The notes: generated by a model not told the origin, from the letters alone. A stretch of 32,085 bases of DNA from Thermoactinospora rubra (GCF_002093975.1 NZ_KZ084333.1:93511-125595); one strand, 5' to 3'. Positions 22,581 through 30,679 are shown, counted from the stretch's first letter. Made by a program: numbers and translations.

Positions 22581-23419
22581 TGCTTATGCCGCGCGAGATC
22601 CAGTGCTTCGTCCGGGTGGCCGACCGGCTCGGCTTCTCGCGCGCCGCCGCGGACCTGGGCATGTCGCAGCCCGCGGTGAGCCAGGCCGTCACGCGCCTGG
22701 AGAAGGCCCTGGGCGTCCGGCTGTTCGAGCGGTCGGCCCGTGCCGTACGGCTGACGCCGCAGGGCAGGGCGCTGCTCGGCCACGCGGTGCGGGTGGTGGA
22801 CGCGGTCGGCGCCCTGGAGGAGGAGGCCGCGCGGCTGTCCCGCCCGGCTATTCGCCTGGCTTATCCACCGCTGGCCGGGCCGCTCGCCGCCCGGATCGCC
22901 CGGCGCCTGGCCGCCCGCGTCCCCGCGGTGGCCGTGGACCTGCAGGCAGCCGGTCGCGGCGGGGCCGCGCGGGCGCTGCGGGAGGGCGAGGTGTCGGTGG
23001 CGATCCTGGGCCTGCCCGCCCCGGCCGGGCTGACCACGGCCACCCGGTTCCACGTGACGGTCGACCACCTGGCGGTGCCCGCCGCGCACCGGGGCGACCC
23101 GCGCAGCCTGCCCCTGCTGCTGCCCCGCCACCGCCCGGCCGGCAGCGCGTGGGCGCGGCTGGCCGCGGCACGGCACCGGACCGTCGCCGAGGAGCTGGAC
23201 GACTTCGGCCCGGCGCTGGACCTCGTGGCGGCCGGGCAGGGGGCGCTGCCCGTGCCGTCCCTGCTGACCAGGACCGTGCGCAGGGACGACGTGCGGTTCG
23301 TGCCGATCGAGGAGGACGGCCTGCGCCTGGCCTACGGCGTGGTGTGGGCGGCCGGGCGCGTCTCGCCCGAGCTCGTGGCCGTGGTGCAGGCCGTCCAGGA
23401 CGCCCTGTGGACCAGGTGA
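22577..23419 (+). CDS. LysR-family regulator, probably controlling metE
   Basis: 280 aa. The winged helix-turn-helix occupies residues about 4-65 ([20 protein letters not shown], then [20 protein letters not shown]). The effector domain follows from about 90 ([20 protein letters not shown] onward) and is slightly short for the family. Starts at 22577 and 22586 are both possible; neither has a ribosome-binding site. Divergent position next to metE parallels the metR-metE arrangement of enterobacteria, so a role in methionine control with homocysteine as effector is a reasonable inference, but the protein need not be a MetR orthologue. Confidence 0.85.
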   Translation: MLLMPREIQCFVRVADRLGFSRAAADLGMSQPAVSQAVTRLEKALGVRLFERSARAVRLTPQGRALLGHAVRVVDAVGALEEEAARLSRPAIRLAYPPLAGPLAARIARRLAARVPAVAVDLQAAGRGGAARALREGEVSVAILGLPAPAGLTTATRFHVTVDHLAVPAAHRGDPRSLPLLLPRHRPAGSAWARLAAARHRTVAEELDDFGPALDLVAAGQGALPVPSLLTRTVRRDDVRFVPIEEDGLRLAYGVVWAAGRVSPELVAVVQAVQDALWTR

Positions 23420-23424
23420 CCGGT

Positions 23425-24105
23425 CTAGGTGACGGGCAGGTTCTTCAGCGCCTCGCGGCGGCTCAGGCCCGTGATGCCCTTGGCCTGGACGTAGCGGACG
23501 ACCTCGCGCGGGGCGACCTTGGCGTACTCGCGCAGGGCCCAGCCGATGGCCTTGCGGGCGAAGAAGTCGTGGTCGGACAGGCTCGGCTCGATGCACGCGA
23601 ACAGCAGCGCGCTGTCGGTGCGCTCCTTGAAGCGGTTCTGCGACAGGATCGCGGTGCGCCGCTTCCACAGGTCGGAGTCGTGCGCCCACTCCAGCATCAG
23701 CGGGCGCATCGTCTCGGGGTAGGCGGCCAGCAGCCCCCCGACACGGTGCGTGGCCAGCTCGTCGACCAGGTCCCACCACGCGCCCGTGACGATCATCTCC
23801 TCGTACATCGGGATCGTGTAGAGGGTCTGGTAGTCGCGGTAGTAGCGAAAACCCGTTAATTCCACGGCGGCATAGCGCTCCTCGCGGAACTCCGCCTCGC
23901 GCCACAGCTCCAGCACCGCCCGCCGCCACTCGGGCGCGCTGCCCAGCCGGTGCTCGGCGAACACCTTCCGCAGCGCCGCGCGCCGCGGCGCCGCCTGCAC
24001 GCCCAGGAACGGCATGGCGGACTTCATGTAGGCCTGCATGGCGGGGGCCTTGCCGGGATCGGCGGCCTTCCGCAGGGCCTCCCTGACCGCCTCGACGAGC
24101 CTCAT
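23425..24105 (-). CDS. AlkD-like DNA alkylation repair protein (HEAT-repeat glycosylase)
   Basis: 226 aa. Family segments are AYMKSAMPFLGVQAAPRRAA, LWREAEFREERYAAVEL, MIVTGAWWDLVDELATHRVG, WAHDSDLWKRRTAILSQ and FFARKAIGWALREYAKVAP. Trp111 and Asp115 in the WWDLVD segment have the spacing of the catalytic Trp/Asp pair of Bacillus AlkD, which removes N3- and N7-alkylated purines. The start codon overlaps the kstR2 stop (ATGA), so it is translationally coupled to a steroid regulator. A longer in-frame extension upstream lies inside kstR2 and is not real. Converges on the LysR gene with 5 bp between stops. Confidence 0.87.
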   Translation of the reverse strand: MRLVEAVREALRKAADPGKAPAMQAYMKSAMPFLGVQAAPRRAALRKVFAEHRLGSAPEWRRAVLELWREAEFREERYAAVELTGFRYYRDYQTLYTIPMYEEMIVTGAWWDLVDELATHRVGGLLAAYPETMRPLMLEWAHDSDLWKRRTAILSQNRFKERTDSALLFACIEPSLSDHDFFARKAIGWALREYAKVAPREVVRYVQAKGITGLSRREALKNLPVT

Positions 24106-24773
24106 GCCCGCTGCTGCGAGGTCCGCTCGCCGGTGGCCAGGCCGTCGAACAGCACGGTGATGTAGTGCTCGGCCAGCCCGGCGGTGTTGAGCCGGCCGCC
24201 CGGGCGGAACCAGCGCACGGCCACCCAGATGGTGTCGCGGATCATCCGGTAGGTGAGCTTGGGGTCGACGTCGGCGCGGAACTGCCCGGCCGCCTGGCCG
24301 GCCTTGATCTGCTCCACCCACATCCGCTCGACCTCGTCCTCGGCCTTGACGAGGTAGTCGAAGCGGTTGCCGGGCAGGGAGCGCAGGTAGTTCCAGTCGT
24401 TCTGCATGACCGTGATCGCGGCGCGGTGCGGCTCCAGCGTGCCGAACGCGATGCGCACCATCTCCGAGAGCACGTCACGCGGCGAGCCGCCGGTCGCGAT
24501 GGCCTCGCGGTAGCGCCCGATGAGGTCGTCGAGGAAGGTGGACAGCACCTCGTCGACGATCGTCTCCTTGGAGTCGAAGTGGTGGTACAGGCTCCCGGAC
24601 AGGATCCCCGCCTCGTCGGCGATCTCGCGTACGGTGGTGGCCTGGAATCCCTTGCGCGCGAACAGCTCGGCGGCGAGCTTGACGAGGTGCTCGCGGCGCT
24701 CGGAGGCGGACCCGCTCGCCGGCCGCTGGCGGCGCGCGGCCGGGGCCGGACCGGTGTTCTTTCTGGTAGGCAC
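24102..24773 (-). CDS. kstR2: TetR-family repressor KstR2-like
   Basis: 223 aa from GTG 24773. The helix-turn-helix ATTVREIADEAGILSGSLYH with HFDSKETIVDEVL, and the C-terminal MWVEQIKAG and YRMIRDTIWVAVRWFRPGG, match mycobacterial KstR2 closely from memory. KstR2 represses genes for degradation of steroid rings C and D and is released by HIP-CoA. Two independent facts support this call: the divergent gene is fadA6-like, as in Mycobacterium, and the intergenic region holds a perfect KstR2 operator. The N-terminal ~25 residues are basic and disordered, longer than in mycobacteria. A CATAAT box ends about 7 nt before the GTG, so the mRNA may be leaderless. Confidence 0.87.
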   Translation of the reverse strand: MPTRKNTGPAPAARRQRPASGSASERREHLVKLAAELFARKGFQATTVREIADEAGILSGSLYHHFDSKETIVDEVLSTFLDDLIGRYREAIATGGSPRDVLSEMVRIAFGTLEPHRAAITVMQNDWNYLRSLPGNRFDYLVKAEDEVERMWVEQIKAGQAAGQFRADVDPKLTYRMIRDTIWVAVRWFRPGGRLNTAGLAEHYITVLFDGLATGERTSQQRA

Positions 24774-24793
24774 GAGACCATTATGGGCCCTGA

Positions 24794-24858
24794 CACAATC
24801 GCTTGTTCACATACTCGCGCAGCTCACGCGCGGTTCCGATGTGAACCAAGCGCTTGTT
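24794..24858. promoter_or_regulatory. KstR2 operators between kstR2 and fadA6
   Basis: ACCAAGCGCTTGTT (24845-24858) fits the published KstR2 consensus AnCAAGnnCTTGnT at every fixed position. A second copy, CACAATCGCTTGTT (24794-24807), has two mismatches. The perfect site adjoins a TAGACT -10 box (24858-24863) lying 6 nt before the fadA6 ATG; the weaker one adjoins the CATAAT -10 (minus strand, 24786-24781) of kstR2. This placement would repress both genes. Confidence 0.85.
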
Positions 24859-24869
24859 AGACTGCGGCC

Positions 24870-26021
24870 ATGGGCGAGGCCTACATCGTGGACGCGGTCA
24901 GGACCCCCGTGGGGCGGCGGGGCGGCGGCCTGTCCGGCGTCCATCCCGCCGACCTGGGCGCGCACGTGCTGATTGCGCTCATGCGCCGCACCGGGGTCGA
25001 CCCCGGCGCGGTGGAGGACGTGGTCTTCGGCTGCGTCGACACCGTCGGACCGCAGGCCGGGGATATCGCGCGCACGTGCTGGCTGGCCGCCGGGCTGCCC
25101 GAGCACGTGCCGGGCGTCACCGTCGACCGCCAGTGCGGCTCCTCCCAGCAGGCCCTCCACTTCGCCGCGCAGGCCGTGCAGTCGGGGCACGCGGACCTGG
25201 TGGTGGCGGGCGGCGTGCAGAACATGAGCATGGTGCCCATCTCCTACGCCATGACCGCCGGGCGGGCGCTCGGCTTCGAGACGCCGTTCGCGGGCTCGCG
25301 GGGGTGGGAGAGCCGGTACGGCACGCGGGAGGTCTCGCAGTTCGCCGCCGCGGAACAGATCGCCGCGAAATGGGATATTTCACGAGACGAGATGGAGCGG
25401 TACGCGCTGGAGTCGCACCGCAGGGCGCTGCGCGCCATCGACGAGGGCCGCTTCGCGGGGGAGATCGCGCCGGTCGGGGCGGCGGCGGTGGACGAGGGGC
25501 CGCGCCGCGACACCTCCGCCGAGAAGATGGCCGCGCTCAAGCCGCTGGTCGAGGGCGGGCGCATCACCGCCGCGCTGGCGTCCCAGATCTCCGACGGCGC
25601 CGCCGCCCTGCTGGTCGCGTCGGCGCGAGCCGTACGGGACCATGGGCTCACGCCGCGGGCGCGCGTCCACCACCTGTCGGCGCGCGGCGACGACCCGATC
25701 ATGATGCTCACCGCGCCCATCCCGGCGACCGCGCACGCGCTGGCCAGGGCCGGGCTCAAGATCGACGACATCGACGTCGTGGAGATCAACGAGGCCTTCG
25801 CGTCCGTCGTGCTGGCCTGGCTGCGGGAGACCGGCGCGGACCCCGCCCGGGTCAACCCCAACGGCGGCGCCATCGCCCTCGGCCACCCGCTCGGCGCGAC
25901 CGGCGCGCGGCTGGCGACCTCGCTGCTGGCCGAGCTGGACAGGACGGGCGGCAGGTACGGCCTGCAGACCATGTGCGAAGGGGGCGGCCAGGCCAACGTG
26001 ACCATCGTCGAGCGCCTCTGA
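24870..26021 (+). CDS. fadA6: Acetyl-CoA C-acyltransferase FadA6-like
   Basis: 383 aa thiolase. The active-site nucleophile is Cys89 (VDRQCGSSQQA); the base and second cysteine are His339 (GHPLGATGA) and Cys369 (MCEGGGQANVT). The N-terminus (EAYIVDAVRTPVGRRGG) and DISRDEMERYALESHRRA resemble mycobacterial FadA6, the thiolase assigned to steroid ring C/D (HIP) catabolism. A TAGACT box 6 nt before the ATG suggests a leaderless mRNA under direct KstR2 control. DoxX follows after 34 bp and may be co-transcribed. A generic acetyl-CoA acetyltransferase is the alternative, but the KstR2 context favours FadA6. Confidence 0.87.
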   Translation: MGEAYIVDAVRTPVGRRGGGLSGVHPADLGAHVLIALMRRTGVDPGAVEDVVFGCVDTVGPQAGDIARTCWLAAGLPEHVPGVTVDRQCGSSQQALHFAAQAVQSGHADLVVAGGVQNMSMVPISYAMTAGRALGFETPFAGSRGWESRYGTREVSQFAAAEQIAAKWDISRDEMERYALESHRRALRAIDEGRFAGEIAPVGAAAVDEGPRRDTSAEKMAALKPLVEGGRITAALASQISDGAAALLVASARAVRDHGLTPRARVHHLSARGDDPIMMLTAPIPATAHALARAGLKIDDIDVVEINEAFASVVLAWLRETGADPARVNPNGGAIALGHPLGATGARLATSLLAELDRTGGRYGLQTMCEGGGQANVTIVERL

Positions 26022-26055
26022 CTGCTAGGGTCACAAGCAGGGGGAAGGAGGAGTC

Positions 26056-26490
26056 ATGCTCGATCAGATCAGGCTCTTCGATCAGCTCAGGCCCGTCGCC
26101 CTGCTCCTGGCCCGGCTCGTGGTCGGCGTCATCTTCCTGGCCCACGGCCTGGTGAAGTTCACCGGCGGCATCTCGGGGACCGCCGCCTTCTTCGAGCGGA
26201 TCGGCATCCCGCTGCCCGGGCTCGCCGCGCCGGTCGTCGCCGTGGTGGAGGTCCTCGGCGGGCTCGCGTTCATCCTGGGCGCCCTGCTGCCGATCTTCGC
26301 CGTGCTGCTGACCGTCGACATGATCGGCGCGATCGTCTTCGCCCACCTCGACAGCGGCTTCTGGGCCAGGGACGGCGGGATCGAGTGGCCGATGGCGCTG
26401 GCCGCCGCGACGCTGGCGGCAGGTTTCACCGGGGGCGGGGCGCTGGCGCTGGACAGTGTTCTCGGAAAGCGGCTCGCGGCCAGACACTGA
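26056..26490 (+). CDS. DoxX-family membrane protein
   Basis: 144 aa with about four membrane helices. Family hallmarks are LARLVVGVIFLAHGLVKFTG near the N-terminus and VVAVVEVLGGLAFILGALLP in the middle. DoxX proteins are poorly defined; some take part in respiratory or redox complexes in the cytoplasmic membrane. AAGGAGGA lies 4 nt before the ATG, the strongest ribosome-binding site in this part of the window. It follows fadA6 and precedes the phosphatase; neither neighbour fixes its role. Confidence 0.87.
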   Translation: MLDQIRLFDQLRPVALLLARLVVGVIFLAHGLVKFTGGISGTAAFFERIGIPLPGLAAPVVAVVEVLGGLAFILGALLPIFAVLLTVDMIGAIVFAHLDSGFWARDGGIEWPMALAAATLAAGFTGGGALALDSVLGKRLAARH

Positions 26491-26505
26491 CCGTATTGTC
26501 GGGTT

Positions 26506-27843
26506 ATGGCCAACCCATTCACGCTCGGCGTGGCGTCGGGGGAACCGTTCCCCGACAGCCTCATCATCTGGACCCGATTAGCCCCCTCGCCCCTGCACCT
26601 GGACCCGGCCCGGCCGGGCGGCCTGCCCGACCGGCCCGTCGAGGTCCGCTGGCAGGTGGCCGAGGACGAGCGCTTCGCCCGGATCGTGCGGGCGGGCGCC
26701 ACGCAGGCCCAGCACCGGTGGGCGTTCAGCGTCCACGTCAGGGTCGACGGCCTGCGGCCCGGCACCGACTACTTCTACCGCTTCCGCAGCGGCGGCCACC
26801 TCAGCCCCGCCGGCCGTACCCGCACCGCCCCCGACCCGCGCTCCACCGCGCCCGTCCGCTTCGCGCTCGCCAACTGCCAGCGGTTCGAGCACGGCCACTA
26901 CACCGCCCACCGGCACCTGGCCGCCGAACGCCCCGACATCGTGTTCTTCGTCGGCGACTACGTCTACGAGTCCCGCCAGGCCGCCGACCCGGTGCGCACG
27001 CTGCCCCTGACCGGCGAGGCCGACACCCTGCACGAATACCGCCTGCGCTACGCCCGCTACAAGCTGGACAGGGACCTCCAGGCCGCCCATGCCGCCGCGC
27101 CGTGGGTGCCGACCTGGGACGACCACGAGGTGGCCGACAACTACACCGGCGCGTCCTCCTTCTTCGCCCGCCGCGCCCGCGCCTACCGGGCCTACTACGA
27201 GCACCTGCCGCTGCGCGTCCGGCCGGAGGGACACAGCCTGCAGATGTTCCGGCGGCGCACCTACGGCACGATCGCGGACTTCCTCGTGCTGGATTCACGC
27301 CAGTACCGCGTGCCCGGCGTGTCGATGCTGGGCCAGGCGCAGGAGGACTGGCTGCTGGCCCGCCTGCGCGCCAGCCCGGTGCGGTGGAAGGTGCTGGTCC
27401 AGCCGCTGTTCTTCGCCCGCAGGCTCATCCCGGGCTCCGGCCTGCGGCCCGACGCCTGGGACGGCTTTCCCGAGCAGCGCCGGCGCGTCCTCGACGTGCG
27501 CGCTCCCGGGCTGGTCGTGCTCAGCGGCGACGTCCACAACACGTGGGCCTGCGACCTCAAGGCCGACTTCCTCGACCCGGGCTCGCCGATCGTGGGCTCG
27601 GAGTTCGTCACGACCGCGGTCTCCAGCCGCCCGCCCGCGACCGACGCGGACGCCGTCCTGCGGGCCAACCCGCACATCAGGTTCTTCGACGGCCGCCGCG
27701 GCTACGCGAGCGGCACGGCGAGCGCCACCGAGTTCCGCCTCGCGTTCCGCGCGGTCGACTTCGTGGACCGCCCTGGCGCGCCCGTCCGGACCGTGGCGGA
27801 GTTCGTCACGGAGGGCCAGGGAATGCGGCGGTCTGACGTTTGA
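26506..27843 (+). CDS. PhoD-family alkaline phosphatase without Tat signal
   Basis: 445 aa metallophosphoesterase. The N-terminal PhoD fibronectin-like part starts at once (FTLGVASGEPFPDSLIIWTR). The catalytic part carries the Ca/Fe-binding motifs ANCQRF, FVGDYVYE, WDDHEVADNYTG, LDSRQYR and LSGDVHN. Typical PhoD enzymes are secreted by the Tat pathway and have about 40-60 extra N-terminal residues with SRRxFL; none is present, and no in-frame upstream start could add it in the 15 bp after doxX. The enzyme is therefore predicted to be cytoplasmic. A TATTGT box ends 6 nt before ATG 26506, consistent with a leaderless mRNA. Substrate in this location is unknown. Confidence 0.9.
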   Translation: MANPFTLGVASGEPFPDSLIIWTRLAPSPLHLDPARPGGLPDRPVEVRWQVAEDERFARIVRAGATQAQHRWAFSVHVRVDGLRPGTDYFYRFRSGGHLSPAGRTRTAPDPRSTAPVRFALANCQRFEHGHYTAHRHLAAERPDIVFFVGDYVYESRQAADPVRTLPLTGEADTLHEYRLRYARYKLDRDLQAAHAAAPWVPTWDDHEVADNYTGASSFFARRARAYRAYYEHLPLRVRPEGHSLQMFRRRTYGTIADFLVLDSRQYRVPGVSMLGQAQEDWLLARLRASPVRWKVLVQPLFFARRLIPGSGLRPDAWDGFPEQRRRVLDVRAPGLVVLSGDVHNTWACDLKADFLDPGSPIVGSEFVTTAVSSRPPATDADAVLRANPHIRFFDGRRGYASGTASATEFRLAFRAVDFVDRPGAPVRTVAEFVTEGQGMRRSDV

Positions 27844-27857
27844 GGATCGCTCTAGCA

Positions 27858-27876
27858 AATAGGAAAGTTTCCTATT
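27858..27876. promoter_or_regulatory. Perfect 19-bp palindromic operator before the GH3 gene
   Basis: AATAGGAAAGTTTCCTATT: nine-base perfect arms around one central G. A TAGATT -10 box (27876-27881) follows at once, with 7 nt to the ATG. A repressor bound here would block the promoter. The shape (AGGAAA/TTTCCT) resembles sites of ROK-family sugar repressors in actinobacteria as I remember them; that assignment is tentative. Confidence 0.75.
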
Positions 27877-27888
27877 AGATTGCGGGTC

Positions 27889-29535
27889 ATGCCCACGCGT
27901 GACCGCAGCCTGCAGAGGCTGGCCGACTCCGTCCTGCTCCCCGGCTTCGAAGGCAGGACACCCCCCGACTGGCTGCTGCGCCGCATCGGCGACGGCCTGG
28001 CCGGAGTGGTGCTGTTCTCCCGCAACATCGCGGGGCCCGCCCAGGTGGCCGAGCTGACCGCCGCCCTGCGCGCCGAGAACCCGGCGGTGCTCGTGGGCGT
28101 GGACGAGGAGTCGGGGGAGGTCACGCGGCTGGAGGTGGCCACCGGCAGCAGCCGGCCCGGGCCGTACGCGCTCGGCGTGGTGGACGACGTCGCGCTCACC
28201 GAGCAGATCGCCCGCGGGCTCGGCCACGACCTGGCCGCCGCCGGCGTGACCATCGACTTCGCCCCCTCCGCCGACGTCAACTCCAACCCCGACAACCCGG
28301 TCATCGGCCTGCGCTCCTTCGGGGCCGACCCCGCCCTGGTGGCCCGGCACACGGTGGCGTTCGTCCGCGGCATGCAGGCGGCGGGGGTGGCGGCGTGCGT
28401 CAAGCACTTCCCCGGCCACGGCGACACGTCGGTGGACTCGCACCACGGGGTGCCGGTCGTGGGGGAGGACCTGGAGGCGGCGCTGGCGCCGTTCCGCGCC
28501 GCCATCGCCGCCGGGGTGCGGTCGGTGATGACGGGACACCTGCTGGTCCCCCAGCTCGACGACCGGCTGCCGGCGACGCTGAGCCCCCGCGTGCTGACCT
28601 CGCTGCTGCGGGAGGAACTGGGCTTCGACGGGATGATCATCACGGACGGGATCGAGATGGCCGCCGTGTCGCGCGTCCACGGCATCGGCGGCGCGGCGGC
28701 CCGTGCCGTCGCGGCCGGCGCGGACGCGATCTGCGTGGGCGGGGAGCACGCCGACGAGGCGACCGCCGTCGCGGTGCGCGACGCGATCGTGGACGCCGTG
28801 CTGGCCGGGTGGCTGCCCGAGGAGCGCCTGGCCGACGCGGCCCGCCGGGTCGCCGACCTCGCCGCCTGGAGCGCCGCCGCCCGCCGTACCGCCACCCCGA
28901 TCCCGGACCTCCACGCCGCCTTGGCTGGGAGCGCTTCCGGCAACGGTGACCAGCCCTTTCATCCCGGCTCCCGCATCGGCGGCCGCCCCACGCCGGCGAG
29001 CGCCCCACCCGAGCACGACGGCCACCACGACGGCCACCACGACGGCCACCACGACCTGGGCCTCCTCGCCGCCCGCCGCGCCCTCAGGGTCACCCGCCGC
29101 TCCTCCACCCCGGTGCTCCCCCTCAAGGCCGCCCCCCAGGTCGTCGAGCTGGCCCCCGAGATGAACCTCGCCATCGACAAGTCCACCCCCTGGGGCGTCG
29201 GCGACCCGCTCACGAAACTCCTGCCCGGCACCACGGTCACCCGCCTGCGCACCGCCGACGGCCCGCTGCTGGAGTCCCTCCTCGCCGACGCCCGCGACCG
29301 CCCCCTGGTGATCGTCGCGCGGGACGCGCACCGGTACCCGTGGCAGCTGGAGGCCATCCGCCACCTCCTGTGCGCCCGCCCGGACGCCGTCGTCGTCGAG
29401 ATGGGCCTGCCCGTGCGCGCCGACCTCGGCGCGGTGCACATCGCCACGTACGGCTCGGCCCGCGTCTGCGGCCAGGCGGCGGCCGAGCTCCTCACCGGCG
29501 TTCACGCGCCCGAGACCGTCGGCGGAGGCCTCTAG
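27889..29535 (+). CDS. nagZ: GH3 beta-N-acetylhexosaminidase (NagZ-like)
   Basis: 548 aa, no signal peptide, so cytoplasmic. The GH3 catalytic domain (about 1-345) has KHFPGHGDTSVDSHHGVP (from Lys172, with the NagZ-specific Asp183/His185 acid-base dyad) and IITDGIEMAAV with nucleophile Asp253. These define the N-acetyl-beta-glucosaminidase branch of GH3, which splits chitobiose or GlcNAc-MurNAc fragments. A linker at about residues 365-390 holds a His/Asp-rich tandem repeat, then a C-terminal alpha/beta domain (to 548) as in the two-domain enzymes. ATG 27889 follows a TAGATT box by 7 nt (leaderless). It would feed GlcNAc to the kinases of the two cassettes 10-20 kb away. Confidence 0.87.
   Translation: MPTRDRSLQRLADSVLLPGFEGRTPPDWLLRRIGDGLAGVVLFSRNIAGPAQVAELTAALRAENPAVLVGVDEESGEVTRLEVATGSSRPGPYALGVVDDVALTEQIARGLGHDLAAAGVTIDFAPSADVNSNPDNPVIGLRSFGADPALVARHTVAFVRGMQAAGVAACVKHFPGHGDTSVDSHHGVPVVGEDLEAALAPFRAAIAAGVRSVMTGHLLVPQLDDRLPATLSPRVLTSLLREELGFDGMIITDGIEMAAVSRVHGIGGAAARAVAAGADAICVGGEHADEATAVAVRDAIVDAVLAGWLPEERLADAARRVADLAAWSAAARRTATPIPDLHAALAGSASGNGDQPFHPGSRIGGRPTPASAPPEHDGHHDGHHDGHHDLGLLAARRALRVTRRSSTPVLPLKAAPQVVELAPEMNLAIDKSTPWGVGDPLTKLLPGTTVTRLRTADGPLLESLLADARDRPLVIVARDAHRYPWQLEAIRHLLCARPDAVVVEMGLPVRADLGAVHIATYGSARVCGQAAAELLTGVHAPETVGGGL
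29017..29052 (+). repeat. In-frame 12-bp tandem repeat (x3) in the GH3 gene
   Basis: GACGGCCACCAC three times without a mismatch, encoding DGHH-DGHH-DGHH followed by D. It sits in the linker between the GH3 catalytic domain and the C-terminal domain. Six histidines and four aspartates in 13 residues could bind divalent metal, or the unit may simply be a slippage-prone linker. Confidence 0.9.
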
Positions 29536-29614
29536 GATCCTCGGATGGAGTTCGAGGGGCTGGACCTGTCGCAGGGGTCACGGTGCTGTAGCGGCCGCGT
29601 ACGGCGGGGCGCCC

Positions 29615-30649
29615 TCACCGCGGCAGCCGCTTGAGCACCTCCTCCGCCTCGGCCATGACGCGCCCGATCAGCTCCTCGCACGACGGCAGGTCCTCGATCA
29701 CCCCCACGACCTGGCCGGACGCCATCACCCCCAGGTCGGCGCGGCCGTCCACCATGGCCGCCCTGAGCAGCATCGGGGTGTTGGCCGCCTGGAGGACCTG
29801 CGCCCAGGCGAGGTCGCGGCCGTGCTTCATGCGGCGGCCCTCGCGGAGCATGGCCGGGAGGGACATGCCGGAAATACGCCGAAATTTCATGGCGTTACGT
29901 ACCGCCCTCACGAAGCCCCCCGGACCGCCCCGCTGCAACGAGTCGACGAAGGGCGTCCGCAGCACCCGATGGGGCACCCCGTCCACCTTCGTCGTCACCA
30001 CGGTCTCCCCGGCCGCCAGATAGGCCTTCTTCACCGCGTCGGGCACCGGCGAGTCCCGCGTCAGCAGGAACCGCGTCCCCATGGCGATCCCCGCCGCGCC
30101 GTACGCCAGCGCCGCCACCAGCCCGCGCCCGTCGAAGAAGCCCCCGGCCGCGATCACCGGGATGTCGACCGCGTCCACCACCTCGGGCAGCAGCACGGTG
30201 GTCGCGACCGGCCCGGTGTGCCCGCCGCCCTCCCCGCCCTGGACGATCACCGCGTCCACGCCCCACGCCGCCACCTTCTCCGCGTGCCGGCGCGCCCCCA
30301 CCGACGGGATGGTCACCACCCCGGCGTCGCGCAGCCGCTCGACCAGCTCCCGCCGCGGCGCGAGGGCGAAGGACGCCACCCGCACCCCCTCCCGGATCAT
30401 GACCTCCACGCGCTCGGCGGCGTCGTCGGCATCGGAGCGGATGTTCACCCCGAACGGCGCGCCGGTGCGCTCCCTCACCTCCCGGATGGCCGCCGTCATC
30501 TGCCCGACCGACATGGTCGCCGCCGCGATGATCCCCAGCCCGCCCGCGGCCGAGGTGGCGGCGGCCAGCCGCGCCCCCGCGACGTACCCCATCCCCGTCT
30601 GCACGATCGGGTGGCGGCACCCCACCAGCTCCGTCAGTGCCGTCTTCAT
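29615..30649 (-). CDS. ipdC: IpdC-like FMN-dependent reductase (nitronate monooxygenase fold)
   Basis: 344 aa TIM-barrel flavoprotein. Key segments are HPIVQTGMGYVAGARLAAAT, PFGVNIRSDADDAAERVEVM, VIVQGGEGGGHTGPVATT, VIAAGGFFDGRGLVAALAYG and AMGTRFLLT, which form the FMN phosphate site of the 2-nitropropane dioxygenase family. Together with the C-terminal NTPMLLRAAMVDG and EDLPSCEELI they match mycobacterial IpdC (Rv3553) as I remember it. IpdC acts on the 5-hydroxylated HIC-CoA intermediate in ring C/D breakdown. It follows ipdB by 24 bp, with AGGA 8-10 nt before the ATG. General database calls would say nitronate monooxygenase; the operon favours IpdC. Confidence 0.87.
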   Translation of the reverse strand: MKTALTELVGCRHPIVQTGMGYVAGARLAAATSAAGGLGIIAAATMSVGQMTAAIREVRERTGAPFGVNIRSDADDAAERVEVMIREGVRVASFALAPRRELVERLRDAGVVTIPSVGARRHAEKVAAWGVDAVIVQGGEGGGHTGPVATTVLLPEVVDAVDIPVIAAGGFFDGRGLVAALAYGAAGIAMGTRFLLTRDSPVPDAVKKAYLAAGETVVTTKVDGVPHRVLRTPFVDSLQRGGPGGFVRAVRNAMKFRRISGMSLPAMLREGRRMKHGRDLAWAQVLQAANTPMLLRAAMVDGRADLGVMASGQVVGVIEDLPSCEELIGRVMAEAEEVLKRLPR

Positions 30650-30651
30650 GC

Positions 30652-30679
30652 CGCCGTCCTCATCTCGCCGTCCTCATCC
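30652..30679. repeat. 14-bp tandem duplication over the ipdB stop and ipdC ribosome-binding site
   Basis: CGCCGTCCTCATCT (30652-30665) is followed directly by CGCCGTCCTCATCC (30666-30679), one mismatch. On the coding (minus) strand this doubles a GATGAGGACGGCG unit: one copy carries the ipdB stop, the other provides the AGGA upstream of ipdC. The duplication separates two genes that would otherwise be closer. Confidence 0.7.

Noticed and set aside
24106..24321. 72-residue N-terminal extension of the AlkD-like protein
   Set aside because: This stretch lies antiparallel in frame terms within kstR2 coding sequence, is Arg/Pro/His-rich and unlike AlkD; the ATGA overlap gives the natural start.
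29545..29634. 29-codon frame starting MEFEGLDLS between the GH3 and ipdC genes
   Set aside because: The first nine residues recall the start of pentapeptide/DinB-like proteins, so it may be a gene stub, but the match is too short to support and nothing recognisable follows.
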